From NCBI GenBank assembly GCA_018816945.1, contig JAHIVC010000027.1, positions 1 to 64,000 on the forward strand: DNA of 64,000 bases, written 5' to 3'. Position 1 is the first letter of the stretch. Every line of letters starts with the position of its first letter. The notes under the pieces were generated by a model. It was given only the letters and a program-made list of their open reading frames with translations, ran no database searches and was not told the DNA's origin. The DNA is from Bacteroidota bacterium. Lineage in GTDB: Bacteria; Bacteroidota; Bacteroidia; Bacteroidales; GCA-2711565. The position numbers and the translations under genes are program-made. Below are positions 1 through 8,907 of the stretch, in pieces.

Positions 1-2
1 CT

Positions 3-1670
3 TCTGTTTTAACGGACACCACCTATTATAGGCTGATGCAATCATCTTCTCACAATTATGCAGATAAAGCTACAAATGTTGTAACAATTTATGTTTATCC
101 ACAATTTGCAGTAGGGAGTATTTCAGATGATCAAACCGTTTGTTTCAATACAGCACCTGATTTACTCATCGGTACAGAGCCAACAGGCGGACATCTACCT
201 TATACCTACCAATGGCAACAATCTTCGGATGGCGTTAATTTTACAGATATTGCCGGTGCCAATAGCTTGAATTATCAAGCTCCGGCTATCACAGTGAAAA
301 CCTTTTTCAGGCAAATTCAAACGTCTGCAAGCAACTGTGGAAGCTTTGCAACTGATCATGTAATAATGACGATTCAAGCGCAACCAATTGTGGATATTGG
401 CGTTGATCAGGCAATGATTTGTTCAAACCAAGGCTATCAATTATTTGCTATTGCCGAAAACTATGGATCGGTGACATGGACCAGTTTAGGGGATGGAAGC
501 TTTAGCGATGTAAATATTTTAAATCCGGTTTATACGCCCGGACAGAATGATATAGCTAGTGGTTCTGTAACTTTAGTTGTTAATGCAATCGGTATTTCTG
601 CTTGTGAAATGCTCGCTTCCGATCAAATGATCCTTTCGTTTTATCCAACAATAGTGGTGAATGCCGGCAAAGACTTGACAGTTTATGAGAACTCCCAAAT
701 ACAAATCGATGCAACGGTTACGGGCTCAGGTAATTATTCTTATTTGTGGTCTCCGGCCGAATTGGTTTCTGACGCAACAATCCTAAATCCTGTCACAAAC
801 CCGATTACAGATTCAACAACCTTAATTTTACGGGTAACCGATATTGAAACAGGCTGTAGTTTTTATGATCAGGTAACTTTCAGGATTGAGCCTGGGGTAA
901 CCTATCAGATAAAAGGAGTCATTTCAACAATTGGTTTAAAAAACACTTTGCCTGTTACCAATGTGTTTTTTACAGGAATCAATAAAACAACCGTAACTAA
1001 CAATCAAGGGGAATACAGCATGATGGTACCTTCCGGTTATTCCGGTTGGGCAATCCCTTCCCGTCCCGGTTACGTTTTTGAACCCGACAGCATTGCCTTT
1101 AATTATGTTGCTGAAGATATTATTGAACAAAATTATGGTGGTGCTTTTTATATGCGGGCGAAAGCTACTCCCGATTCGATCATTGCCGGACAAAGTGTTC
1201 AATTATCGGTCGAGCTGGTTAATTCTACAAATCCGATAACAGTTTGCAGCTGGCAGGATGAAAACGGTGAGTTTAGTACTGAAAAAAGCCCCTCGGTAGC
1301 ACCAACACAAAGCACACTTTACACAGTCTATATTCAAGATGCGTACGAAAAAACATTTGATACTGTCAGGGTTTATGTGTCAACAACTACCGGCATTGAT
1401 GATCAAAAGACAAACGAAGATAAAATATCGCTTTATCCAAATCCGACAAGAAACATTGTCCACATCGAAATTGGTGGCGTATTGGATGCTCAAATAATTT
1501 CTATCGTAAATCCAAATGGAATCCTTGTCAGGCAAATAAAATTGCCAAAATCAGTATATGATCAGAAAGTCGAAATCAACCTTGAAAATCTGATTAAAGG
1601 TTCTTATTACCTATTAATCACAAATAGCAAAGGTGAATTGATTGCCACCAAAAAAGTGATAAAAATCTGA
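3..1670 (+). CDS. Secreted Ig/PKD-like protein with type IX sorting domain, 5' end outside window
   Basis: The reading frame is open from the first bases of the window, so the true start lies upstream; an internal ATG at 36 is not convincing as a start. About 555 residues are visible. They consist of beta-rich repeats resembling Ig-like/PKD-like domains (Tyr/Trp-Gln patterns such as YTYQWQQSSDG and SYLWSPAELV), and a carboxypeptidase-like/FN3-like stretch follows. The last 80 or so residues are a type A T9SS C-terminal sorting domain beginning LYPNPTRN and ending GSYYLLITNSKGELIATKKV. Proteins with this tail are exported by Sec, cross the outer membrane through the type IX system, and are attached to the surface or released. 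The role of the passenger is unknown; adhesion or a structural surface function is a guess. A shared terminator hairpin follows the stop. Confidence 0.85.
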   Translation, partial: SVLTDTTYYRLMQSSSHNYADKATNVVTIYVYPQFAVGSISDDQTVCFNTAPDLLIGTEPTGGHLPYTYQWQQSSDGVNFTDIAGANSLNYQAPAITVKTFFRQIQTSASNCGSFATDHVIMTIQAQPIVDIGVDQAMICSNQGYQLFAIAENYGSVTWTSLGDGSFSDVNILNPVYTPGQNDIASGSVTLVVNAIGISACEMLASDQMILSFYPTIVVNAGKDLTVYENSQIQIDATVTGSGNYSYLWSPAELVSDATILNPVTNPITDSTTLILRVTDIETGCSFYDQVTFRIEPGVTYQIKGVISTIGLKNTLPVTNVFFTGINKTTVTNNQGEYSMMVPSGYSGWAIPSRPGYVFEPDSIAFNYVAEDIIEQNYGGAFYMRAKATPDSIIAGQSVQLSVELVNSTNPITVCSWQDENGEFSTEKSPSVAPTQSTLYTVYIQDAYEKTFDTVRVYVSTTTGIDDQKTNEDKISLYPNPTRNIVHIEIGGVLDAQIISIVNPNGILVRQIKLPKSVYDQKVEINLENLIKGSYYLLITNSKGELIATKKVIKI

Positions 1671-1703
1671 TTGGGAAGTCCTTAATTATTCATCAAAAAC
1701 AAT

Positions 1704-1740
1704 AAAAAAGAGTTCAACCATAAATGTTGAGCTCTTTTTT
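1704..1740. terminator. Bidirectional terminator between T9SS protein and fakAB
   Basis: GAGTTCAAC and GTTGAGCTC form a stem with one G-T pair, flanked by an A-run on the left and a T-run on the right. It can therefore end transcripts from both convergent genes. The last bases overlap the TAA stop of the minus-strand gene. Confidence 0.8.
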
Positions 1741-3547
1741 ATTCAACTAGTATTGACACTGCAACAATTCCCGGACCTGTATTGGCACCTAAAACAGGCG
1801 ATGCTTCACGCATAAAAAGAGGTTCTTTTTTAAAAATACCGGTCAGCTCTTTTGCATACTCTTCAGCCGTTATTAAATTATCGGCATGTGTAATGGCATA
1901 TTCCCATATTTGATTATTTGCAGCCATTTTAATCGCGTGCTTTAAAATATTTTTTTTACTGCCATTTTCAGTAAATGATTTTTCCATTAAAACTGATTTT
2001 CCATTCTTATCAACACTAATGACGGGTTTTAGATTGAGTAAGTTTCCGATAAATCCCTTCAAAGGATTAACACGACCGCTGCGCGCGATATATTTAAGTG
2101 ATTTAACACTCACATATATTTCAGATTTTTGAATCCAATCTTGTGTCAATAAGATCAATTGCTCATGATTATATTTACCAGATTCTATAGCCTTTGCTAA
2201 TCTTAATACAACAAGTCCTAACCCTGCTGTCAGAAGCTTTGAGTCAATAACCGTGATATTAGTTTTGGTTTGTAAACCTATTGATTTTGCAGCCTTTTGG
2301 CTATTAGAAAATGTACCGCTCATTGCGTTACTTAGTTGAACCGCAATGATTGAATCATAATGTGAGCTTAAAAAAGAATATTTGTTTGAGAACAGCTCGA
2401 AAGTAGGTTGAGCAGTAGTAGGATTTTTTTTAAGATTATGAAACATCTTGTAAAACTTTTCTGCTTTTAAAGTCACTCGATCTAAATAATAGCTGTCACC
2501 GATATGAACCGTGAGTGGAACAACGTTTATTTGATGTTTTTGAATGAATTCGTCAGGTAAATCACAGGTTGAGTCTGTGACAATAGCGATTGGAGCTAAT
2601 CTATTGGTCATTACCTGATTTTGCATGACCATATCATCCACTTTCTGGTAAGTGATATCGCCATACTTATGGATTTCTTCGAATAAATTTGCAGGATCAT
2701 CGGTATGAATGTGTATTCTTAGTTTTGCTTGAGAACCTGCAATAACCAATGAATCGCCCATTTCCTGTATCTTATTTAAAATGAGTTTTTTGTCAAGTTT
2801 TATACCTTCTAACATTGCTTCTGTACAGTACCGAAAATTAATCTCATCGTGAGAAATTAATTCAGCTTCAACTGATTGTACTTTTATAATATTTCGGGCA
2901 GGAAGGATTCTTTTGACTTCTCCATGATTAAAAAAATCAATCATTCCTTCAAGAAAAACTACAAAACCTTTTGCCCCTGAATCAACCACCTTTGCCTTTT
3001 TAAGAACTTCCAATTTTTCAGTTGTTTCTTTTAATGATTTAGTTGCTGAATGCAATGATTCTGCTATTAGTTGCTGAAAGTCATCAAATTTATCTTTAAC
3101 TCTATCAATATGCTCCACCCATTCACGCATTACTGTGATCATGGTACCTTCAACAGGGTTTGCAATAGCTTCGTATGCATATTTTATTGATTCAACCAAG
3201 ATAGCCGCAAATGATTTTACATTGATCGGTTGATCTGCTTTTATTTCATTACTAAAGCCATACAAAAATTGAGCGAAGATAATTCCGGAATTACCTCTTG
3301 CTCCAACGAGAGCTGCATTTGCGATGGCATCAGCTGTTTGTTTAAGGCTATTTGTAGGGATGGTTGTATCGATGATGGCCCTCATTGTGGAGGTCAAATT
3401 TGTTCCTGTATCAGCATCAGCCACCGGGAAGACATTAATTTTATTCAACAAATCCTGATTGTCGAAAATTCTTTGTGCCCCTGCCAGAAAGCTATAGTAT
3501 AATTGCTTTCCATCAAGTTCTTTTCTATTGGGAATATATCTAGACAA
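1739..3547 (-). CDS. Fatty acid kinase-like fusion: DAK2 (FakA) plus DegV (FakB)
   Basis: The 602 residues combine two proteins that are separate in Firmicutes. Residues about 1-190 are a DhaL/DAK2 kinase domain, with the Asp-rich metal/ATP motif DADTGTNLTSTM and GARGNSGIIFAQFL. About 200-310 is the FakA middle region (HIHTDDPANLFEEI). From about 315 to the end is a DegV/FakB fatty-acid-binding domain starting AIVTDSTCDLP. In the Fak system FakB presents a bound fatty acid to FakA for phosphorylation to acyl-phosphate, feeding exogenous fatty acids into phospholipid synthesis. The fusion would make kinase and carrier one polypeptide; that role is inferred from the families. The start is supported by a TATATTTG promoter element 31 bases upstream. 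It converges on the T9SS gene. Confidence 0.85.
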   Translation of the reverse strand: MSRYIPNRKELDGKQLYYSFLAGAQRIFDNQDLLNKINVFPVADADTGTNLTSTMRAIIDTTIPTNSLKQTADAIANAALVGARGNSGIIFAQFLYGFSNEIKADQPINVKSFAAILVESIKYAYEAIANPVEGTMITVMREWVEHIDRVKDKFDDFQQLIAESLHSATKSLKETTEKLEVLKKAKVVDSGAKGFVVFLEGMIDFFNHGEVKRILPARNIIKVQSVEAELISHDEINFRYCTEAMLEGIKLDKKLILNKIQEMGDSLVIAGSQAKLRIHIHTDDPANLFEEIHKYGDITYQKVDDMVMQNQVMTNRLAPIAIVTDSTCDLPDEFIQKHQINVVPLTVHIGDSYYLDRVTLKAEKFYKMFHNLKKNPTTAQPTFELFSNKYSFLSSHYDSIIAVQLSNAMSGTFSNSQKAAKSIGLQTKTNITVIDSKLLTAGLGLVVLRLAKAIESGKYNHEQLILLTQDWIQKSEIYVSVKSLKYIARSGRVNPLKGFIGNLLNLKPVISVDKNGKSVLMEKSFTENGSKKNILKHAIKMAANNQIWEYAITHADNLITAEEYAKELTGIFKKEPLFMREASPVLGANTGPGIVAVSILVE

Positions 3548-3577
3548 AATAGTATGATTTAGTTATTTAGTGCGATA

Positions 3578-3585
3578 CAAATATA
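3578..3585 (-). promoter_or_regulatory. TATATTTG -7 promoter element for fakAB fusion
   Basis: An exact match to the Bacteroidota -7 consensus TAnnTTTG on the minus strand, 31 bases before the ATG of the DAK2-DegV gene. Confidence 0.6.
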
Positions 3586-3830
3586 ATAATTCCTAATAAT
3601 AGTTAATAATTTATTTGATGTTGTTAAGCTCAGATATACAATGACATATATAATAACTAGATATATTTAACGCTTATATTTATGGTTCGTATAATATTCT
3701 AATTATGCCGGATAGGTGAGAAAAAAATAGATTTTGTATGGCTATTGAAACCTAATACTATTAAAGCTTGTATAAATATTAAAGACCTTAAAAAATACAT
3801 TGTAATTTATATTGTCAGCAGAATATTTAA
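3586..3830. other. AT-rich intergenic region, no gene seen
   Basis: This is the rest of the 375-base gap between the divergent fakAB fusion and the DUF1573 gene. I see no open frame with gene character, no tRNA fold and no strong hairpin; it probably holds only upstream promoter sequence. Confidence 0.5.
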
Positions 3831-3838
3831 TATCTTTG
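3831..3838 (+). promoter_or_regulatory. TATCTTTG -7 element upstream of DUF1573 gene
   Basis: A consensus TAnnTTTG element on the plus strand. It is 85 bases before the ATG, so the leader would be longer than for most genes in the window. Confidence 0.5.
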
Positions 3839-3922
3839 TATCTTATAAATTGGCAGGTTCTACATTCAAAATAAATAAAAAATTAAGGATATAGTTCAAT
3901 TTATCAACTAAATAATAGAAAT

Positions 3923-4372
3923 ATGAAAAAGTTTATATTAATCCTTGGCATTTTCCTGTTTTCATCTGTAATAGTAAATGCACAGGAAACTAAGGATGAG
4001 AATCCAAACGCGCCACAAATAAAATTTGAAACCTTAATACACGATTATGGTAAAATTCTTAAAGATAGTGATGGTAAATTCAAGTTTATCTTTACCAATT
4101 CAGGTCTGGAACCTTTAATTTTATCACAACCTCGTTCTTCGTGTGGTTGCACCGTTCCAACCTGGCCAAAAAAGCCAATACTTCCAGGTAAATCAGATGA
4201 AATAGAGGTAACTTATGTTACTAATCGGGTAGGGCCCTTTGCAAAAACAGTTACAATCATGTCAAATGCCAAAACTCCGATTGTAGTTTTAAAAATACAG
4301 GGTGAAGTTGTTGAGAAACTTGTAGATGGTACACCATCAAAAAATAGTGGATCAGCCCCAACCAGTAAATAA
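3923..4372 (+). CDS. DUF1573 secreted protein
   Basis: A 149-residue protein with an N-terminal signal peptide (hydrophobic residues 5-17, cut near VNA-QE). The DUF1573 domain covers roughly residues 30-130: KFETLIHDYGKI, then FIFTNSGLEPLILSQPRSSCGC and a second half ending FAKTVTIMSNAKTPIVVLKIQG. This is an Ig-like/ASH-type beta-sandwich common in Bacteroidota, with a conserved CGC near residue 74. The family is exported to the periplasm or outer membrane; its molecular function is not established. The C-terminal 20 residues are low complexity (Ser/Pro/Lys). A hairpin terminator separates it from the downstream aminotransferase, so it is probably transcribed alone. Confidence 0.9.
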   Translation: MKKFILILGIFLFSSVIVNAQETKDENPNAPQIKFETLIHDYGKILKDSDGKFKFIFTNSGLEPLILSQPRSSCGCTVPTWPKKPILPGKSDEIEVTYVTNRVGPFAKTVTIMSNAKTPIVVLKIQGEVVEKLVDGTPSKNSGSAPTSK

Positions 4373-4390
4373 ACCTAATTAAATAACATG

Positions 4391-4420
4391 ATCCCGTCTA
4401 AGTCAGGCGGGATTTAATTT
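4391..4420 (+). terminator. Intrinsic terminator after DUF1573 gene
   Basis: ATCCCGTC (4391-4398) pairs with GGCGGGAT (4406-4413) around a 7-base loop, with one G-T pair, followed by TTTAATTTTT. It sits 18 bases after the DUF1573 stop and just before the aminotransferase ATG. Confidence 0.75.
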
Positions 4421-4430
4421 TTGATTCGAT

Positions 4431-5630
4431 ATGCCAAAGATTTCATTAAAAGGGCAGAAAATGCCCGAATCTCCAATTCGTAAATTGGTTCCTTATGCAG
4501 AGAAGACCAAAAGTAAAGGAATTAAAGTGCATCATTTAAATATTGGTCAACCAGACATTAAAACTCCGGAAGTAGCATTGAACGCCATCAGAAATTTTGA
4601 TCAAAAAGTGGTTGCTTACAGTCATTCTGCGGGTATTTTATCCTATCGTCAGAAGATGTTGAAGTATTATGAAAAACATGATATTCATATTACAGCCGAC
4701 GATATTATTGTTACTGCAGGAGCATCTGAAGCAATATTATTTGCAATGCAAACCTGTTTGGATCCCGGAGATGAAATAATTATTCCGGAACCTTTCTATG
4801 CAAATTATAATGGCTTTGCTATTAATTCAGGGGTTACGGTCAAACCTATTTTCTCAAGCATTGAAACTGGGTTTGCTTTACCGGCGATGGCTGAATTTGA
4901 GAAGGCTATTACACCAAAAACAAAAGCCATTATGATTTGTAATCCTAATAATCCGACTGGGTATCTTTATTCAAAAGAAGAACTGGAGGTTTTACAGGAA
5001 TTGGTTAAAAAGTATGATTTATATTTGATTGCTGATGAAGTATATCGTGAATTTGTTTATGATGGACATAAACACTATTCAGCAATGTATTTAAAGGAAA
5101 TTGAAAACAACGTTATTTTGATCGACTCCGTTTCGAAAAGATATAGCGCGTGCGGCGTTAGGATTGGATGTATAATTTCTAAAAATAAGGAAGTAATGCA
5201 AACGGCACTAAAATTTGCACAAGCTCGATTGAGTCCTCCCACATTTGGTCAGGTTGCCGCTGAAGCCGCTATTGATACTCCGGAATCATATTTTACTGAA
5301 GTTGGTGCAGAATACATTGCAAGACGAAATGTTGTTGTAGAAGGTATTAATAAGATTAAAGGTGCATATTGTCCAAATCCGGCCGGTGCTTTTTATGTGG
5401 TAGCTAAATTGCCCATCGATAATTCAGATAAATTCTGCAAATGGTTGCTCGAAGATTTTAGTTATAAAAACGAAACTGTAATGTTAGCGCCTGCTTCCGG
5501 ATTTTATTCAACTCAGGGTAGGGGACTTGACGAAGTGAGAATCAGCTATGTTTTAAACTGTGATGATTTAAGAAGTTCCATCAAATGTTTGGATGAAGCA
5601 CTTAAAGTTTATCCTGGAAGAACAATTTAA
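4431..5630 (+). CDS. Class I/II pyridoxal-phosphate aminotransferase (aspartate aminotransferase-like)
   Basis: A 399-residue fold-type I aminotransferase. Visible family marks are the N-terminal HLNIGQPD, the substrate/cofactor segment NPNNPTG near residue 175, the PLP-ring aspartate in LIADEVYREF near 205, the Schiff-base lysine in SVSKRYS near 235, and a C-terminal VRISY that probably holds the carboxylate-binding arginine. Length and motifs fit the aspartate/tyrosine/aromatic group that Bacteroidota genomes usually label AspC or PatA. It would move amino groups between an amino acid and 2-oxoglutarate in the cytoplasm. The exact substrate cannot be read from sequence. It stands alone, after a terminator and convergent with namZ. 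Confidence 0.9.
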   Translation: MPKISLKGQKMPESPIRKLVPYAEKTKSKGIKVHHLNIGQPDIKTPEVALNAIRNFDQKVVAYSHSAGILSYRQKMLKYYEKHDIHITADDIIVTAGASEAILFAMQTCLDPGDEIIIPEPFYANYNGFAINSGVTVKPIFSSIETGFALPAMAEFEKAITPKTKAIMICNPNNPTGYLYSKEELEVLQELVKKYDLYLIADEVYREFVYDGHKHYSAMYLKEIENNVILIDSVSKRYSACGVRIGCIISKNKEVMQTALKFAQARLSPPTFGQVAAEAAIDTPESYFTEVGAEYIARRNVVVEGINKIKGAYCPNPAGAFYVVAKLPIDNSDKFCKWLLEDFSYKNETVMLAPASGFYSTQGRGLDEVRISYVLNCDDLRSSIKCLDEALKVYPGRTI

Positions 5631-5642
5631 TAAAAAATAGAC

Positions 5643-6848
5643 TTATTCAAAATCAGGGTAAAGTAAATATTTTGCCCTGATTTTTTTGTATTCCTTTATG
5701 TCGCTTTGCCAGCTCCTCCTGATTTCAGCTTCACTCATTCCTTCAATAATTTGCTGTCTCAGTAAATCTTGTCCAACGAGATTCTCAAAATAGGCCTTGA
5801 AAAACTCATCCTTGTTCCCAAAATCCTGATAAAACTGGATTATCCATTTCAAATTTATTTTTTTATCTGCAAAAATTTGTTTTAAATCTATATTTTTTAA
5901 ATTGATGCCATAACATTTTTGACCCTTAAGTGGAGGGTTTATGCTCGCTTCAGGAATACTCTGTGGTGTAAATGAAAAATCTTTTTTACTGTAATTTGGA
6001 TGTCCTGCAACCTGAAATGGAAACGAAGTCCCTCTGCCTATACTGACTATGGTTCCTTCGAATAAAGCAAGTGAAGGATATAAAAGTACAGAAGAAAATG
6101 TAGGAAGGTTTGGAGAAGGCTTAATAGGTAAATCCATTGTAAGTGAATGGGTGTAGTTTTTTACGGTTATCACTTCTAATTTACATTTCAACTTATTTTC
6201 TAACCACGACTCACCATTAACCATCATCGCATATTCACCAAGGGTCATCCCATGCACAATTGGCACAGGGTGCATTCCAACAAAGGATTTATGGTTAGAT
6301 TCTAAAATTGGCCCATCCACATAAAAACCATTAGGATTTGGTCGATCAAATATAAGTAAGGGAATATTGTTTTCAGCGCAAGCTTCCATCACATATGTCA
6401 TTGTTGATAGGTATGTGTAAAACCGAATTCCGACATCCTGAATGTCAAAAATAACAATATCGATATCTTTCAAATCTTCAACAGTTGGCTTTTTATGGTT
6501 TCCGTATAGTGAAGTTATCGGGAGGCCTGTTTTGGAATCACGTTGATCATCTATTAATTCACCATCTGATTTATCGCCCCTAAAACCATGCTCAGGACAA
6601 AATACTTTTTTTAGACCTAATCCTAATTCGACTAAAATATCAACCGAATGTTTATCTCTGACCAAAGAAGTGTGATTAGCAACAATTGCAATGCGTTTAC
6701 CTTTCAATATAGGTAGGTAAATGTCAGATTGAGCAGCACCTACGATCAAATCATTGTAGGGAACAATGGTCACTTTTTTACTTGATTCGGCAGTTTGGCA
6801 TGCACTTAACGAGCAAATGATAATTAGGAGTTTTGAGATTGATTTCAT
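5643..6848 (-). CDS. namZ: NamZ-type exo-beta-N-acetylmuramidase (DUF1343) lipoprotein
   Basis: A 401-residue DUF1343 protein. Lipobox LSAC places the lipidated cysteine at residue 17, so it is probably a membrane-anchored periplasmic or outer-membrane lipoprotein. The body has family signatures: KRIAIVANHTSLV, KKVFCPEHGFRGD, VDLVIFD-like IVIFDIQDVGIRFYTY, LLIFDRPNPNG, the histidine-rich VGMHPVPIVHGMT, and SIGRGTSFPFQ. Characterised members release N-acetylmuramic acid from the non-reducing ends of peptidoglycan fragments, a step of cell-wall recycling. The next gene cluster contains an Mpl-type ligase, which fits the same theme. Its ATG is only 25 bases from the start of the divergent permease gene, so its promoter must overlap that gene. 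Confidence 0.88.
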   Translation of the reverse strand: MKSISKLLIIICSLSACQTAESSKKVTIVPYNDLIVGAAQSDIYLPILKGKRIAIVANHTSLVRDKHSVDILVELGLGLKKVFCPEHGFRGDKSDGELIDDQRDSKTGLPITSLYGNHKKPTVEDLKDIDIVIFDIQDVGIRFYTYLSTMTYVMEACAENNIPLLIFDRPNPNGFYVDGPILESNHKSFVGMHPVPIVHGMTLGEYAMMVNGESWLENKLKCKLEVITVKNYTHSLTMDLPIKPSPNLPTFSSVLLYPSLALFEGTIVSIGRGTSFPFQVAGHPNYSKKDFSFTPQSIPEASINPPLKGQKCYGINLKNIDLKQIFADKKINLKWIIQFYQDFGNKDEFFKAYFENLVGQDLLRQQIIEGMSEAEIRRSWQSDIKEYKKIRAKYLLYPDFE

Positions 6849-6852
6849 TTTC

Positions 6853-6860
6853 TATCTTTG
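6853..6860 (+). promoter_or_regulatory. TATCTTTG -7 element for FtsX-type permease
   Basis: A consensus TAnnTTTG lying in the 25-base gap between the divergent start codons, with TTTG at 6832-6835 as a possible -33 box. It is 13 bases before the GTG at 6874 and rules out the ATG at 6766 as the start. Confidence 0.65.
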
Positions 6861-6873
6861 TAAAAAAAATAAT

Positions 6874-8100
6874 GTGAATACGGCTTTATTTATTGCTAAA
6901 AGAATCAGCTCTTCCCGAAAAAACAGCTTCTCCCGTCCAATTATTCGTATTGCGATTGCCGGAGTAAGTCTGGGAATAGCAGTAATGATTATTTCTATTG
7001 CCGTCGTCACCGGATTCCAAACACAAATAAGAGATAAAGTTATTGGTTTTGGCTCGCATATACAAATCAATAAATACGATTTCAACTCTTCATACGAAGC
7101 AGCACCCATCAGTAAAAATCAACATTTCTATCCTAAGATTGATAGTGTTGAAGGAATCAGGCACATCCAGGTTTATGCTTATAAGGCAGGAATCATCAAA
7201 ACCGAAGATCATATACAAGGGGTTGTTTTAAAAGGTGTAGGAACTGATTTTGACTTTTCATTCTTCAATAAAAATCTGATCGAGGGTAAAGCCTTTGAAT
7301 TAGATTCAAATTCCAGATCAACTGAGGTTTTAATCTCTAAAAATATTGCTTCAAAAATCAATCTGAAAGTGGGTGACGATTTACGGATGTATTTTGTGTC
7401 GTCAGATCAAAGTGGTGTTCGGGGTAGGATGTTTAGCATTAGTGGAATTTACGAAACAGGATTGTCAGAATTTGATGAGATATTTGTAATCGGCGATATT
7501 GCGCAAATTCAGCGTCTAAATGGCTGGGAACCTGATCAGATTGCCGGGTTTGAAATATTGTTAGATGATTTTAATGAAATTGACAGATTAAGTGATTATG
7601 TTTATGGAGAAATTGGGTATGATTTAAATGCACAAAGCATCAAGAAGGTTTATCCGCATATTTTTGATTGGTTACAACTTATGGATATGAATGTATTCAT
7701 CATACTGGCATTAATGATTTTGGTTTCAGGGATTACCATGATTTCAATTTTATTAATTGTGATTTTGGAAAGAACCAGTATGATTGGCATTCTTAAATCT
7801 TTCGGTGCCAGAAATATCTTAATAAGAAAACTATTTATTTATAATGCTATCCATATCATTGGAAGGGGAATGTTTTATGGGAATACGCTTGGATTAGCAA
7901 TTTGTGTTATCCAGCAAAAATTCGGGATTATGAACCTGGATCAGGAATCCTACTATATCTCTGTAGTTCCAATCAATATAGATATTGCATCGATCGTCAT
8001 CATCAATATCCTTACTTTTATTATTTGTAGTTTGATACTAATCATTCCGTCTTTAATAATAGGCAAAATATCCCCACTTAAAGCCATCAGATTTAGCTAG
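6874..8100 (+). CDS. ABC transporter permease, FtsX/LolC-E family
   Basis: A 408-residue membrane protein from the GTG at 6874. An ATG at 6766 is in frame but lies inside the divergent namZ signal sequence and upstream of the -7 element, so I reject it. The order is: a short basic N-terminus, one transmembrane helix (IRIAIAGVSLGIAVMIISIAVVT), a long periplasmic MacB-PCD-like domain (about residues 50-270), then three helices with the FtsX signature ILERTSMIGILKSFGARN and the closing KISPLKAIRFS. This layout matches LolC/LolE-type lipoprotein-release permeases. In Bacteroidota this family is usually only annotated as ABC permease. No ATPase gene is adjacent. Lipoprotein trafficking is plausible but not shown. 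Confidence 0.85.
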   Translation: MNTALFIAKRISSSRKNSFSRPIIRIAIAGVSLGIAVMIISIAVVTGFQTQIRDKVIGFGSHIQINKYDFNSSYEAAPISKNQHFYPKIDSVEGIRHIQVYAYKAGIIKTEDHIQGVVLKGVGTDFDFSFFNKNLIEGKAFELDSNSRSTEVLISKNIASKINLKVGDDLRMYFVSSDQSGVRGRMFSISGIYETGLSEFDEIFVIGDIAQIQRLNGWEPDQIAGFEILLDDFNEIDRLSDYVYGEIGYDLNAQSIKKVYPHIFDWLQLMDMNVFIILALMILVSGITMISILLIVILERTSMIGILKSFGARNILIRKLFIYNAIHIIGRGMFYGNTLGLAICVIQQKFGIMNLDQESYYISVVPINIDIASIVIINILTFIICSLILIIPSLIIGKISPLKAIRFS

Positions 8101-8133
8101 ATATTTGAAAAAGAATTGATTGTTCGGAAGTTC

Positions 8134-8838
8134 CTATTTTTTATGTAGTCCGCACTCTTTGGTATCCGGATTCTCCCACCACCATCTTCCCGCACGGCTG
8201 TCTTCACCTTTTCTGATCGCTCTTGTACAAGGTTGGCAACCTATACTTAAAAATCCCTGATCGTGTAAGGTATTATAAGGAATATTATTTTCTTTAATAT
8301 ATGCCCAAATATGTTCTTCTGTCCAATCAATTAATGGATTGATTTTTATAAGTCCGTTTAAGGGGTCCCATTCTACAATATTCATTTCAGTTCTGGTTGG
8401 AGATTGCTCTCTTCTCAATCCGGTGATCCAAACATCCATGCCTTCCAATGCCCGTTTCAAAGGATTGATTTTTCGGATATTGCAACATAACTTTCGATTT
8501 TCGATATTTTCATAAAATAAGTTGACACCTTTATCTTTAACCATGGCTTCAACTTCATGGGTTTCAGGAAAATAAATATCAATTGGAATTTTATATCGAT
8601 GACGACTCTTGTCAATTAGTTCATATGTTTCCGGGAAAATCCTTCCTGTATCTAGCGTAAAGACTTTAATTTCTTTACTAATAACCGAAAGCATTTGAAG
8701 TATAACCTGATCTTCTGCACCAAAACTTGATGCAAAAGCAATTCGTTTTTGGAACCTAACTAAGAAATATGTGATGATTTCAACCGCTGACGAATTTTTA
8801 AGTTCAAGATTCAATTTTTTTATTTGTTCAAAATTCAT
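8134..8838 (-). CDS. cysH: Adenylyl-sulfate (APS) reductase, assimilatory, CysH family
   Basis: A 234-residue PP-loop protein. The nucleotide loop is ASSFGAEDQVIL near residue 38, followed by FTLDTGRIFPETYEL. It has both cysteine pairs of the [4Fe-4S] type, CC at 118-119 and GCQPC near 203, which points to APS rather than PAPS as substrate. The catalytic cysteine is in the C-terminal KECGLH. It would reduce APS to sulfite with electrons from thioredoxin, in cytoplasmic sulfate assimilation. No other sulfate gene (ATP sulfurylase, sulfite reductase, transporter) lies in the window, so it is a stand-alone gene here. A TATATTTG element sits 23 bases before its ATG. It is divergent from the Mpl-type ligase. 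Confidence 0.92.
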   Translation of the reverse strand: MNFEQIKKLNLELKNSSAVEIITYFLVRFQKRIAFASSFGAEDQVILQMLSVISKEIKVFTLDTGRIFPETYELIDKSRHRYKIPIDIYFPETHEVEAMVKDKGVNLFYENIENRKLCCNIRKINPLKRALEGMDVWITGLRREQSPTRTEMNIVEWDPLNGLIKINPLIDWTEEHIWAYIKENNIPYNTLHDQGFLSIGCQPCTRAIRKGEDSRAGRWWWENPDTKECGLHKK

Positions 8839-8860
8839 ATTTCTTTATATTTATGAGAGG

Positions 8861-8868
8861 CAAATATA
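8861..8868 (-). promoter_or_regulatory. TATATTTG -7 element for cysH
   Basis: A consensus -7 element on the minus strand, 23 bases before the cysH ATG. Confidence 0.6.
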
Positions 8869-8878
8869 ATTATAATTG

Positions 8879-8886
8879 TACATTTG
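8879..8886 (+). promoter_or_regulatory. TACATTTG -7 element for Mpl-type ligase
   Basis: A consensus TAnnTTTG on the plus strand, 22 bases before the ATG at 8908 and only 10 bases from the opposing cysH element. Confidence 0.6.
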
Positions 8887-8907
8887 ATTTAAGCAAATAA
8901 ATAAAGA

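Noticed and set aside
6766-6873. In-frame ATG at 6766 as start of the FtsX-type permease
   Set aside because: It lies in the divergent namZ signal-peptide region and upstream of the TATCTTTG box; the protein before MNTALFIAKRI does not look like the family.
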